This document shows, piece by piece, positions 12,628 to 25,877 of a DNA stretch of 64,000 nt (position 1 is the stretch's first letter; every line of letters begins with the position of its first letter). The DNA lies in the NCBI RefSeq assembly GCF_001039355.2, contig NW_019775314.1, positions 378,313 to 442,312 on the forward strand, given 5' to 3'. Position numbers and translations under genes: made by a program. The DNA is from Lingula anatina. Taxonomy: Eukaryota; Brachiopoda; Lingulata; Lingulida; Lingulidae. The notes below the pieces were generated by a model. That model worked only from the letters and a program-made list of their open reading frames with translations, had not been told where the DNA came from and ran no database searches.

Positions 12628-14120
12628 GGGCTTGACCCACTGTGCCCCCTCTTAACCTGTCATTTAACAATTACAGTATCAAGGCTTCACTTTTTCACCT
12701 CAGACTACATGCGAGTAAATGCTAATCTTTCTCACACTAAATACACTGTAAACGTGGTAAATGGTAGGCGATTATGTGTATCTCCCGATCTGACCGCAGC
12801 AGTTTAACGACAACATCATGATAAGTGTAATGATTAAGAAACAATGTGCTACCATGACCTTAGCTTAACCCGCACCCAGGTACACATGTATACCCTCTTA
12901 GTAGTACAATTTTCTAGTTAAATGATTACCATAGGTCAGCTTAAGTTTACCATGGGGTTAACATGGAATTCATTGTTTTTGCATTCCTCTCCAAAAAGTG
13001 GATCAAAGTGGCCTAGAGTCTTGTATTAAGGGTAACATCGAATACTTTGACCCACCCTGTATCTTGAGAATTTTGATAACGTAATATTAAACAGTGTTTA
13101 GCTTTAGTTTTGTAAGTCTCGAAATAACAATTCTGCCACATCTTTTAGTTATAATTGGGCATTGTTATTTCTCATAAATTATAAATATCCTAATCTTTAT
13201 GTGCCTAAAACTGGCTCACAATAATCCTGTGTAATCTGGATTCTCAGAAATGTGGCAAGATCATAAAATGCCCAGTATTCCTACCAATTACGAAATCTCA
13301 CACATTTTCGGAAGACTTCCAAAACAATGCTACGACAAGAAGCTCTGGCATCTGCGAATTCGTGTGAATCATCAGAAGAAAAAAGGCTACCACTTCGTAA
13401 TAGCAAAAGTATACAGTCTGATGGTTTTCTCGGAAGATTACTCAACCTGTGCACTGTATCCAAGCATTTCCAGGAAAATTATTCATTTAGTGTATTACCC
13501 ATTCCAGGTAAACAATGCCAGAAACTCGTGCAGTTATGTATATGTACCAACAACTGCTCCTTTGGGGTGCAGACTGCTATTCAACGTATGGGGGAAATTT
13601 GGCAAATCCTGGTAGACTGGTTGTTATTGGGCTAGATTTGCAACTCGGTTCGCAAATTACCAGGCATTGTAAAACGCATTCCTTTGGGTGCAATGAGGCT
13701 GGAATGAGATATGAACCGCAAAAAATTACCTAGAATCATCGAGTGCGATTTCTGCAAATTAGGAAAAATGCCTGAGTACATTAAGAGATTGTTCGACCAC
13801 GTGTTCGATCTCTCGGAAACGAAATATATATATCCACATCTTATTGGCACTTTTTTGGTCAAGAAGATTTTTTCATTATGAATACAATTAGCACGTGTGA
13901 AAGATGCAGAGTGTAAGCATGCATGGCTTAGTTGTTCCGTACACTATCAAACGGAAATAAAAATGGGCATGTCTTTCATAAATTACATGAAGGGGTACAG
14001 AAAATATCATATGCGTGTACATGTGCACGTACGCGAGCACGCACACATCCACACACACGGCTGCACAGTAAGCCTTATGAACGAAAAATCCAACAATATG
14101 CATGATGGACTTAACATCTA
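12628..14120. other. Non-coding stretch, nothing recognised
   Basis: Ordinary AT-rich sequence. A plus-strand open frame near 13250-13615 overlaps others in different frames, has no recognisable domain, and is treated as chance. Confidence 0.5.
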
Positions 14121-14669
14121 CCCCATTCACACTACAGTTGCCAAAATGCGCATTTCTATAATTCGGATTTTTCGTAAGGAATCCGATTCGGTATTGCGTT
14201 CACACTCGCTAAGCGAATCCGAATCCCATGTTGAAAATTTCAGGTTTAACTTCCTGTTTTGAACACTCGCGCATGCGCCGCACAGGAAATCTTAAAATAC
14301 CAACAAAAATTTGTGACGACAAATGCAACTCAGAAGACATTCCAGCATTCTTGAGAAGTATAAGGTGGCAAAATAAGTTTGTTTCCTCATGTTGTAGTGA
14401 GTGGTGACCTCCAAATACGTTTGGTGCAATCGCTAAAGTAATAAACAAGCGTTCATAGATATCCGCACTTATCAGCACACATGCGCAGTAAGATCTGTAC
14501 AGGTGTCGATTCCGGTAAGTTATCCGGATCGCGCTTAGAAATCCACCTCGCTTGCAGGATTTTGAAAATGCGCATTACAAAAATCCTCTTGCGTTCACAC
14601 TACTGCATTTATTCGAATTGTGACCTAATTCGCAATTTATCCGGATAACTGAGCATAGTGTGAACGGGG
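14121..14669. mobile_element. MITE-like element with CCCC..TTCACACTA termini
   Basis: The left end ccccattcacactac (from 14121) is the reverse complement, with few mismatches, of the right end tagtgtgaacgggg (to 14669). The ~549-base interior is non-coding and has further inverted segments around GGATTCGGAT- and GTTATCCGGAT-like motifs. TA flanks both ends, a possible short target duplication. Termini reading GTGTGAACGGGG recall cut-and-paste DNA transposons, but I cannot assign a superfamily. Confidence 0.65.
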
Positions 14670-16758
14670 TAATCGTGATTACGACTCTCGTCCTTCTTTT
14701 TAAATAACGAAGCAATGAACATGCAAAATCGGTGTCAATGCCCTCAGCAATGAAAACCAACAGTTGCTCTGCAACAAGTTCCATTTTTACTATATTTACT
14801 TATTAACTGCAAACATTCACCAAAATCTTTCCACGCCACCCACTAAGAGCATTTTACCGGAGCAAAGAAAAGGGGGGTCAATATCAAAGAGGGCTAAAAT
14901 ATGGCGTGTACTTAACGATAACAAAATTAGATTAATAATAGCCCCAAAAATGTGATGGCTAAACATCCAGGCCACCTACGCGTGGACCTGGTATTTTTGC
15001 AGGAAAATACATTATGGTTTTTACTCTAGATCTTACTGTTGAAAGGTTAAGAAATTGTTTTATTTGTCGGTGCTTAACTGGCTTTGTTAGACGGCTTGTT
15101 TTGAATGACTGCATTCTTTTGGGGGGAAAAAAATTCCACTTTTTTTTTTCAAGAAAGTAAATGTCAAGATATTCAAGTAGACGGTCTCTTTTATCAGCTC
15201 TATAGCGCCAAGGGTGGTTTATACTTTTACTGGGGTAACATAATGTAATCTAACCAACTTAACCCATAACTACTACCGGTGACCACAAAAATGTTCTGGC
15301 GATTAAAGTACTTGACCATGTAACAGAGGCAATTCATTTGTTGCCCACGAGTTCAAACTTCAGTATTTTTTATTTCAAACAGGACACTGATTTGAGCTCA
15401 AAGTGAGAAATCCAAACCTCTTGCCATCACTACCGGCTAAGGGTTTGATCATTCTCTAATTTCTGTAAAACCTAGTAACGGTCGAAAGGACCAAATACTA
15501 TGTTTGACGGCCAATACACAGAAAAAATAATGCTGAAGGACTTGAAGTGAGGTTGCCAATCCTGCCAACCGCGAATCTCTGATCCCTCTCAAAATTCCAA
15601 TTTAACCAAAAAAGCCAGATGAACTATATTGGAAACTTTTTGGCGATCACCAGGGCGTCGCCAACAAGTAAGACACAAACCCTCTCTTAAACTCAGGGTA
15701 CTTGCTTTAGATTCTAAGAAGAAAGGAATTCCTCGTCATGCAAATCCCCGAGGAAAACAGCAATAATGTCAGTTATCTTTCCGAACGCGGCGCCTTCCAA
15801 TCTCTGCCACCATTAAGTGTCCATCTCTCTGCAATAAACAACGCGGACTGATTCCATCAGTGGAATGCTTAATGGCGAATAAGAGTCCTTAAGTTGGCAC
15901 AAAAAGGCGCGCGGTGGCCATGCCGATCAATACGGTAGCACATAGCTTTGTACATCGGCTTCTCACATGGGGGAAATGGGCCCGTGATAATTGTACCATA
16001 AATTAGGGATTCCTATCACCGAAAGTGTTCTATACTACATTCTGTATGGATTCAAATGGTATGTTCCATGACATACGGATGATATAGTGGCTGGCCTATC
16101 GATATGATGATGGTAGATATGCCCACGGGAAAATGGAAAGAGAGAGGTGAATGTCCAGAGTTTGAGTACATCGTTATTACACAGAGACAAGTGAATCGGG
16201 AGGTGGATTTGGAGGGAGGAGAATATGATGCAAAGCCAATAAGGTCTACCGCATATTAACTGGCCGTCTTGAAAGGAACATGACTCTCCAGCATTTTTGA
16301 AAATGTTGAATTCTTTGCAACTTAATCATTAGCCTTTATATTGTAAGTTATATTTGTGCTGCCAGCAATTCTGTCTATAACTTTTGGAAAGGATATTAAA
16401 ATTTTATGGAATGCGTGACATAATCTATCATTTTTATCATTAATTGATATTTTTATCCTTCACTTTTTTTTTTCTTTTTCCCCCTTCTGTACTTATGAAC
16501 TCGTGCAAACTAGTGCATGGTACCCATCATAAATTCTCTGGGCTCTGATAGCATTGCTATATGTATTCCCAAATGAATATCTAAAACATGTTAACAGGCA
16601 TTAAGTGACGAAAATAACCACCTATACAGCATTCACAAGCTATTGGTATTGGATTCCTGGAAGTTCTGGTATATTGTGTCTGGTAATGGTCCGATATTTG
16701 TCCTCAGGTCACCTCTGTCCGAATGTGCGTTCACATTCCAGATAGGACGATCTTTCTT
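14670..16758. other. Non-coding stretch with a GC-richer core
   Basis: No gene seen. About 15770-15960 is noticeably richer in G+C than its surroundings (it contains gcggcgcc and ggcgcgcgg) without an open frame of note. It could be a regulatory or conserved element, but nothing in the window proves this. Confidence 0.45.
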
Positions 16759-16991
16759 TAGACTGGGTTCCCATAAACATATCGTACTAGCAGGATGGGT
16801 CCAACTCTCAGGGGATTCTTGATAAAATTGCATTCAGTTTAAGTGGCTTAAATGTCTGTCACGCCCACTGAAGCTGCTGGGGAATGAGGGGGTAATTAAC
16901 TTTCGTGCACGCTTAAACTGAATGCAATTTAGCGAGAACTCCTTAGAGATAGATCGATCCTGCTAGTACGATAGGGTTATGGGAATGGTCC
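16759..16991. mobile_element. Palindromic MITE, family A (complete copy)
   Basis: Two ~80-base arms, 16768-16848 and 16908-16985, are reverse complements with few mismatches. Shared blocks are ttcccataa, atcgtactagcaggat and attgcattcagtttaa. The ~60-base centre contains gttaattaccccc-type sequence (reverse strand), which also occurs in the copies inside the mucin intron near 54685 and 54890. The element has no coding capacity. The long subterminal palindrome is typical of foldback or MITE elements. The superfamily is unknown. Confidence 0.85.
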
Positions 16992-19900
16992 CTTACTTTC
17001 CGTGTGTCATAGGAGGGAACTAAACAAAACAAATGCAGCAGAAATTTACCCGTAGTGTAAAGGCTTTTGTCGATTTTAGTTATGAGGTTGGGGGTTGTGG
17101 GGTTGGCGAAGAAAGAAACAAAGAACTATCTTTTTGTCTAAATGGGAGACAAATGCGATAGGCAATGCAGAATAACGGTCATTTCCAACTGTGCATTTCC
17201 GACAGAAATAGCTCCACATAAAATACACCGTACATATCATCGTCATCACCGCCGCCGCCGACCGTCGCTGCTACTATCGGCACCATCAACCTTCTCACAC
17301 TTATAGTACGCAGTGGCCAGTTCCTATAAGAAGTCATTTGACATGACTTTTGGTCACATCTTCCAACATTGAATGTACAGATAGTGTTATAAAGACACTT
17401 AATATTCACCACTTTTTTCTCATAAAGGTTGTAGAAAGGCTTAATTCCTAACATGGGAGTTGAATTAACCCTGGGGTGCTAAGGGTCAAAAGGGGGCGGT
17501 GAACTACTGATTCCAACGCAGATATTTCTACGGAATATGTGTACATGTGGAGAAGACATCGTAGCTCTGTTGGAATCAGGAAAGTGTGGAGACAGGCGCA
17601 CGGTTTTCGGTCATAGTTCGGCTGATGCACTTAATCCGTGTCACCACTAGAAACTGAAGTTGTTCTCATGCACGGAGAGGGACTTGAAATCAAAGGAACG
17701 CTTGACGCGATCGACCAATCGCAGAGCTCTACCGATGGTTTTGGCCTTTGGGAAGAGCAAATGGGTAATTCGTAATTTTAACTGTAGCACTCAGTTTCTA
17801 TGCAGATCGATGTTCCACCTCTTATCTATTGACGAAAATACTTGCATAAAAGATTTAGAAACCCACCAGGAAATACCAACGTCCCTAACCATCAGCGCAA
17901 TGGGCAATTTAGCCTAACAAATAATTCAAGAGCCGTTTTAGTTCCTTTTCTCTTTTCTGATGTGCTTTAAATGGTTTCATTATTTTCTATTCGTTACTTC
18001 ATTCGCCTCTTTCCATTTCACTGATTTTATTTCATTTGTTGACAATCATGCAAAGGTAAAAGAGGATTTTACTTTGGGATAGCTCCCTCAATAAGGCGAC
18101 TTCAAAGGTCCCAAATGTTGCACATGGACAACGCACGTGAACAGATGAAGCACGTAGAATGATAATTACCAATGACTGAGTAATTCCTGAATTTGTTTTT
18201 CCTAGAAATTACACGCAGGAACCATATTACATAAGTGTAATCATACGTTACGTCCGTTTACGTCCAATTATGGCATTCAGGTACGGAAGCAATTTAAAAG
18301 AGAACGTTTCCGCTTCCAATAATCGTGCCTTGTTCTCTCACAATCCTAAATTGTTTCCCCAATGATTGGATTGTCCGCCTAACGAAATGAAGAGGAAAAC
18401 GTGATGGAGGAAATAAGACGCTTTTCCAGTCCTTCTTGGAAATACTTATCTTAATATGTTTATCGCTGAGCTTTCCAAATTCAAAGAATCTATGCATTTT
18501 GCTTTGCGTCTCTGCCATGACGATTTGGGTAAAATTTCTATCACAAGGTTTCAGCTTCCAAATTAAACAGTATCTACTTCTTCAATATAGATATTTCTCT
18601 GCCAATTTTGCTCCAATGGTGGTGTCATTTAGACCCAAACCAGTCCAAGTTTAAAAATGTCTGAACAAAAAACATCTAATCATTGGTTCATTACTAAACA
18701 ACACACTTGCACCATCAGCTTCTAAATTACCCACAATTCAAATTTTATAAATGCTTCAGAGCAACAGAACCCAGGAGCTACAACTGAGCTTCATCTTTCA
18801 AAAGAATCATCCCCACTTGCTCTCTACACATCCGTCCCTCATACATATTCCCATTAATAAACCACTTAGCGTCTGTCTAGGCGTATTGATCTTGTGACGC
18901 ATGACCATGGGACAATAATGGCCGCCTTGGCGACCGAAGATGGTGTCATCCTGCTTCTGGGAGATTGTTTTTTTTAATCAAATAGGCGTGTTTTCGGGCA
19001 TAAAAGGTTATTCCATCTCTTAAATTGAGGTGCAGACCGTACGCATTCATTTCTAACAAGAATGTATATAGTAATTAAAAAAGGCAACGGGTTTTTTATA
19101 CTTAGATGATAGCTAAGCGTGATAGCTAGAAGCAATCTTTGTCACATTCCTTTGCATTTTCACATTTCATTCTTACTCTACAGAGACAACTGCCATATTG
19201 TTGAATCAATTGTATTTTTCAAGAAGACATATGATCGAGTTTGACCAAGGCTTTAGATGGCCGACATACTGACCAGACAATTCTTGGCACAAACTGCAGC
19301 AGTTTCAACGTCCGCCATGTTTTATTGTATTTACAAACTGTCTGGCAGAAGTGTCTGGGAAAAGCTAGTTTTCAGGAAAACATCGAATCAATATCGTTCC
19401 AATTTTATCCCAGATATGACAGATTATTTACCATGTTGGGCATTATTACATGGGTTTGAGTGAAGCATTAATTTAATTAGATCTGCTGAGTGCAGAAGCA
19501 AGAAACCCATATAAAGCTTGCTCACGGAATCCCTACCTCTTCCCTAATCAGAAATTTATGAATCCCAAGCAGTACGATTTATATCAATTTCGAACGACCT
19601 CCATGATTTCTGCAATCACACGCACGGTAGCACTACTAGAATGACAGCATTAAAAAAACATTCTACATATTTGTGTTGAAAATAAGGTCACCATATCCTG
19701 CGTTATTGTACGATATCCATTCAAGCGATAACCATTTTCAGGGTAATCACGAAATCCATACTACGAAACAACCAACGTCTATTATATGCGCCTGCCTACA
19801 GATATAGGCTACACAAGTGATTTTAATAATGTCGACTACCAATCCTCGGCATCCCTCTCCCCAGAGAGCCCGACTCTGAAATTTCTGTCTGATGAAAAAT

Positions 19901-21120
19901 CGATATCGTCTATACGGAACCGATTGCAAGCATTTTCTTCAAAGAGCGATCATACAAATTTTCTCCACTGATCAAGGCAGTGAGACATGCGCACAATTTG
20001 TCAGAATATTTCTCTCTACAACACACGCGCGCGCGCGCGTGCAGGTGCAAACGCATACGCATGCTTACAAACACCAACAGCTAAGCAGGCAAGCACACAC
20101 AGACACTCAGGCATACATGCTAAAACACACTTGCAAACGCGCACAGGTAGATACATTGTGAGCAAAGGGCTTACTGACAACAAACAACACACAAGCCGCG
20201 ACCAAATATCACCCAGAATTTCACTGCGAGGTTGTCGGTTTCTATTCTTTCCATCAAATACTTTTATTCTTAGGCATTGGGCACAAGAGTTGGTTGCAAT
20301 GTTACCCTTACTCCCAGTGGTTAGTGGTGCATGCTAACGCGGAAGAGATTCTCAATCGGCGCATTGGAACCGCAGGGTGCAAAGCAGAACCTGCAGATGT
20401 GCTCTTGGTATTCGTTCAGTCTTCTTATGACACTTATAAGACAGACTGGATGGCTCAGAGGCTTTTTCATTTGCATATAACGTACAAATTTGCTGCATCT
20501 TTTATTCAAGATTCATTTTCGTTATATCCTTACGAGTGCCAAAAAGTTATGTTTATCGACAACTTATGGCCTCATTTAACCTAGAGTATGGCGTGCATTG
20601 TCGTTGGCCATCTTATGATTCATGTACGTTATAAATATTTAGAAAATAACAAAGCTTAAAGGCTGTAAATGTACCTGAACGTGCATTCACTGCTTAACAA
20701 ACTTATCACACACAGAATAAAGAAAAGAAATCTCGCGTTAGAATGCACCACTATAAGGACACGCAGGGGCCTTTGATCTGCCCTGACCTTAACCGTTTTC
20801 AAGTGTTGAGGTTTGTTATAGTAATCTGTCTAGCGTAAAACATTAATTGTTTTGATTCCTGTCACGGTTAGAGCAGTGCCACCTCATCTTCGCATTCCAG
20901 GCATATCCGGCATTCTCTTGGCCTGGGCGCATACCGGGGACTGAGGATGGGGCACCGCGTTGTGCGCGGAAGAGACGTAATGGGGAAATTATAACAGTTT
21001 TATAGATAAACGCACGATATTTGGAAATATTTTGTTATGTAATTTATTGGGCGTGTTCTGGTGTGGATGTGTTAGGGCAGTGTGTGGAGAATTAAGACGG
21101 TGTGCTTGGTGGATGTGTGT

Positions 21121-21165
<45 letters not shown>

Positions 21166-21706
21166 TTTGCGTGTGTGCGTGTGTGAATATTTGTGTGTGT
21201 GCGTGTGGTTGTTAGTGCGCGCGTACGTGCGTGTGTGTGTGTGTGCGGAGTGCGATAAAGAGAGAGAGAGTAGCACATCCCTCCTCAAAATATTTTCATT
21301 AATTTTATAATTTCTACGAACTAGGTGGAAATACACAATGGCACGATGCCACGGTCCTTTACACTACATCTTGTCAACCCCTTCTGGCAGAAATGACATC
21401 ACCATCCGTCACCAACAACACGTTAAAAAAACAGTATAAACAAACAAAAGTTAAGCACCTCGCTGATGGCGTCTGATCTGAAGGATTAGTGACGTCAAGA
21501 TTCGTCTAACAAACCAATCGCTTGCCCTTTTATAAGCTAATTGTGATTAGAGGCTCAGAAAAAAACAGACGCCTTCTTGTAATGCACAATGTTACGAGTC
21601 GATAATGTGTAAAAAATTGGGTTCCATTTTAGCACGCACGTGCTCTTACTCCAAGATAAAAGTACGTGTGTACCACCAATACGACACGATGCCTTTAAGG
21701 CATCAC
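16992..21706. other. Long gene-free stretch
   Basis: Open frames here are short and random-looking. It holds a CG/CA-rich simple tract at about 20027-20060 and a palindromic TGACGTCA octamer at 21490-21497. A microsatellite at 21123-21162 is listed separately. Confidence 0.5.
21123..21162. repeat. (GT)n microsatellite
   Basis: About 20 GT units followed by degenerate GTGC repeats to about 21245. Reverse-strand open frames rich in His-Thr over this tract are repeat translations. Confidence 0.95.
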
Positions 21707-21947
21707 TCCCAATGAAAGTATCGTGCTACGCAGAACGACCCAACTCCGTGAGGACTATCACCAATGCAATCAGATTAACAGATTAACACGCCTCCTCTTG
21801 TTTCCAACGTAACCGTATAATCACCAGTTTTTCTATATTTCACTCAACGTCAGGAGAAAGCGTGTTCGCCTGTTAACCCGATTGCATTCAGCAGGAGTCC
21901 GCGCGGAGTTGAATCGATCTACGTAGAACGATAGCTTCATTGGACCT
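21707..21947. mobile_element. Palindromic MITE, family A (complete copy)
   Basis: The left arm 21707-21778 and right arm 21873-21945 are reverse complements. Shared blocks are aatgaaagtatcg-type ends, acgtagaacga and gattgcattcag. The interior (about 95 bases) carries the same segment seen beside the copies at 37337 and 48077, in opposite orientation relative to the arms. Non-coding. Confidence 0.85.
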
Positions 21948-24900
21948 GAACCCTAAAACACAAACACGGGAACAAAAATGTATTTAAAAATGAATACTCA
22001 AGCACGCCGACACAGACACACTCAAACATGCACACACAAACACATTAACATGCACATATCGACACAGAGGTACGCAAGCGCAGGCAAAGACAAATACTTA
22101 TGGAGAAACGCAAGTGTACACACACTTACGATGTACACACCCATGCCCAAATACCCACACTTGTTTAAGCAAATGCTAAATACACAAAGTGTCTGGAAAA
22201 TGTACAAAATATAAACTTCGATCGACAGACACTTTCATGTGACCCAGCAATGTTAACTGGGAATGCTTTCAACCATTCCACTATGATATCGGTAAAAAGA
22301 AAATTGCCTAGCCCTTAACTGCAATGAGACGACAGAGATCCAGATAGCGTTTTACTTGACCTTCCTATAATATTTTACCAGGTTACGGTGGGGTGGGGTG
22401 GGGGAGCAACAAAAAGATGCACAGTCGTGGATGTGAAGCAAGAATCTTAACATGAGCTGTCCCGTGGCATCTCTTAACACCCCACAATCCTTCAGTCAGT
22501 GACTAGTCCACTTCGTCGTTAAAATCTATTTCCCCTACAGTATATCCCTCCCATTTTCAATTGCAAAAGAGTTAACGAGAAGTCCAATTGCTCATTTTTT
22601 CTCTCTGAAGTCGAATAAGGGGAGATGATGAAAAAATTGCGTGGAATAGGAGACTTTCTTAGAGGAACGCTTGTCGCTTGGGAATGGTTTATCACTGGAG
22701 CTGTAGACTGAGGGATCGTTTTGATGAAAATATTGAAAAGGTTCATAATTTACATCCGTCCGTCAAATAGCTTGTTGGAGATTCACAGATTTTCTCTCAA
22801 CGTGATGTTACTGTGCATGACTCAAAACAATTAATAATGCTATGGTGAGTCTCCCTAAAACGTATCGATAGATGAACGAAATAAAAGAAACGTCGCCTAG
22901 CAGCACAAAGAAACTTAAATGTCATTTAAGACTGCGATATTGTACAACGCAAAATCCAGTATTAGTCTATACTTCAGAGAATGGTTCGTGGCAAATAACA
23001 GCTTCGACGCAATATTACTTAAATCAATAGAAAAGGCATGAAAGGTAGCTATTTATTTTGCTAAATGCCAGCAGTGACATTTTAGCTGTACAGATAGCTG
23101 TGAGCGGGTTATTTCTTCATCATCCCCATAATCTTTATCATTTGAAAATGTTTCCGAGCTTTTATTATCAATAATTTTCATTGTAACAGAAACACAAATA
23201 CGTCACCAATTCCTCTTTACTTATATCCAAGATTTTTACCCCCCCCCCCCTTCCCCACTCGCCCTACTTAATTGGTTCGTTTTTTTTTAATTAGATCACT
23301 CCTCTCCTACCCCAGCCTCAATCTCGATTCGGGCCCGCTTCTGAACTGGTCTGCTTCGTTTCTGACCCCCTGCCCCCCCCCCCCCCAATCTACTGTCCTA
23401 CAGCATTCGGTAACCTTCTGGGATACCAGAGTGGCATAAGCCTTGCAAGCATCATTACCACTAGGGTCCTTTAAACCATCTACTAATACAGCACCACTAT
23501 GTAACTGCCTAGCAGCTTATCGCAACGAACTGTGAACGATCGATGCGCCATCCCGTGGGGACATGAGCGTTAAAGCTTCCACTATGTTCATAATACAAAT
23601 GATCAATAAGTATAAATCGGATTTTAGCCTCCAACACCAAGATGTACCTATCACATGTACCTGACTCAATGAGACGGGACTATATTAGAATGTTATATGA
23701 ACAAACCCGAGATATTAACTCTCTCAGACACCAGTTAGACCGACTTTTTCGGTCGGAAATAAATCTTTGTGAACGGGGTTGGGATCACGACGCAATCTGC
23801 ACATAACTTGTGTAAGAAAGTTACAAAAAAATAAATGTGACTATGAAGTGTAATCCCTCATAATAATAGGGGAACAGTTGACGCGTTAAAAGACCACGGC
23901 GTCGTAAGCCCTTACTTATTGCATTATTGTGACGTAACGCGTTATTGTGACGTAACATATATCAATACCAATGCCTTGGGTCTTAATACAAAACGACATA
24001 TGCACAAATAGACCGCACATCTGTTTCGGATCCACTGAATGCCAATGATACTGCTCATTATCCTAAATGGTCCTATGTCATGATTATAAAGCTCGCTTCC
24101 AGTTAATAATAGCTAAGAGGATGTGGTGTTCAGTTTGTGGAGTTAATTTTGGTATCTCGTGACAGCCGGGACAGAGTTAATTTGCAATTTTCGAATGCTC
24201 CAGCAGCTTTAATTTGACGGATTCATAACAAGTTCGATTTAATGTATATATCCAGTGTATTTCACTTTCTATTATTTCGAGCCTATTTGGTTACGCAATA
24301 TAGCATGACACGGATCACTTAAAAAATAAACTAAAATTTCAATAAAAAAACCTGATTATTTGAACAACCCCCTCTTCCGAAAATGTGTTTCGTTATCAAA
24401 AACCACACAGACAAAGCAGTTCCCATTACGCTCATCGGCCCAAGACAAAACTCACTTGCCTTAAAAGAGTTGACTCTTTACCCCCCCCCCCCCGGCCCCT
24501 TGATGCCCTTATTTAGATAGCGGTGAAGGAACTTATTTATCTAAACAGGTAAACACGTCCAACATCTTCGTAAACATTATCAAAGGTAAGTTTGGGTCAA
24601 TCCATCCTTCCCCCCGCCCCCCCCCCCCCACACGCACACACACATACGACACCGCTGGAAGAGACCGCACATGGTACATCATGTAAGAACAAAAAGGACC
24701 TAAAATCAGCAAAAAAGCCGATAATTCACCTCTCGTTTATATTAAGGAGAGGAAGAAGGAGGTGGTGCGAAAATACGCGAAGCCATGTTTTATTTATCAT
24801 CCTGACTAGCTCCCATAAAATTATTCAGACACACAGAAGTTTTGCCTAGTGGTATGTCAGGTCGCAACAAAAAAGAGGAATAAACAGTGGGATCTTTCTA

Positions 24901-25218
24901 GCAAATAAACTGAAAAGCAACACTTCCAAGGTTCCTCTTTTTATCTGAGGCACTTGAACTTAAAAGAGGATCGAGAACGATAACCTCCAAGGAAGAAACA
25001 ACCCAAAAAGATAATGACCTTTAAAGGGCTGCAATTTTTTTCCATTTACACGCTGGAAATCAATAGAAGTGAGCTCTGTTCAGCTAATTTGGGTAGAGGC
25101 ATTCTGTTGAAGTTAAGTTTGCTGTTGGCTTTGCAAAGAATGGTTTTGCAACATATTTTTATCTAAAACATTATGCACTGGATTTAATGTATTTAACAAA
25201 ACGCATCTAAAGGCAGAC
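21948..25218. other. Gene-free stretch with four long poly-C runs
   Basis: C runs of 12-14 bases lie at 23239-23250, 23373-23386, 24481-24493 and 24617-24629. No gene-like open frame was recognised. Near 23735 a perfect short hairpin, accgac-loop-ggtcgg, is visible. Confidence 0.55.
23924..23956. repeat. Two tandem TGACGTAA-bearing units
   Basis: The 15-mer ttattgtgacgtaac occurs twice, 18 bases apart (23924-23938 and 23942-23956), with no mismatch. TGACGTAA is a CRE/bZIP-type recognition variant, so this could be a paired binding site or a chance micro-duplication. Confidence 0.6.
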
Positions 25219-25355
25219 TTACTGACCACATACACATACACATAAACACGCACACAAACACCCCCACACAAATACACACACAATATCGCTTGTTATTATC
25301 TTTCCATCCGTACCCAACCCCCAACCCAACAACCCCAAATTACAGCCTAACCCCC

Positions 25356-25357
<2 letters not shown>

Positions 25358-25394
<37 letters not shown>

Positions 25395-25408
25395 GCACAC
25401 GCACACAC

Positions 25409-25444
<36 letters not shown>

Positions 25445-25510
25445 TGCACACGCACACACAAACACACACACCTCCACCACCACCACCACCACCACCAACA
25501 ACAACAACAA
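25358..25510. repeat. Compound (CA)n-(CCA)n-(ACA)n microsatellite
   Basis: Interrupted CA repeat turning into CCA and then AAC/ACA trinucleotides. It lies in a wider CA-rich zone from about 25226. Predicted proteins over it are repeat translations. Confidence 0.95.
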
Positions 25511-25830
25511 CGTCCGCGAACTACCTCCTTTCATTAATTCACTCATCCCTCCCTTCTTTACCAAACTCCATGTCAACTGTTTGACAACAAATGGCCAAAG
25601 ATTCCAAAATGACTCAATAACAGTAAACATGATATAGTGACTTTGTATCCCCGGTTATTCAAGCTACAAAGCCATGTTTAAAAAGAATGCGGTCAGTTCA
25701 TAGAGGTCATTTTATACGCAAGGACTGCCTCGCATCTCTTGTGCTTGGACCCATTTTTCAAAAGTGCATAATACTATGACTTTAAAATGCATTTACTTAG
25801 ATACACTATCTCAAAAACAGAAACCAAGAG

Positions 25831-25831
<1 letters not shown>

Positions 25832-25875
<44 letters not shown>
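25832..25875. repeat. (CA)n microsatellite
   Basis: About 22 pure CA units. Confidence 0.97.

Positions 25876-25877
<2 letters not shown>

Noticed and set aside
12221-12807. Open frames of 110-175 codons spanning the N gap
   Set aside because: They consist almost wholly of undetermined residues; the gap removes any meaning.
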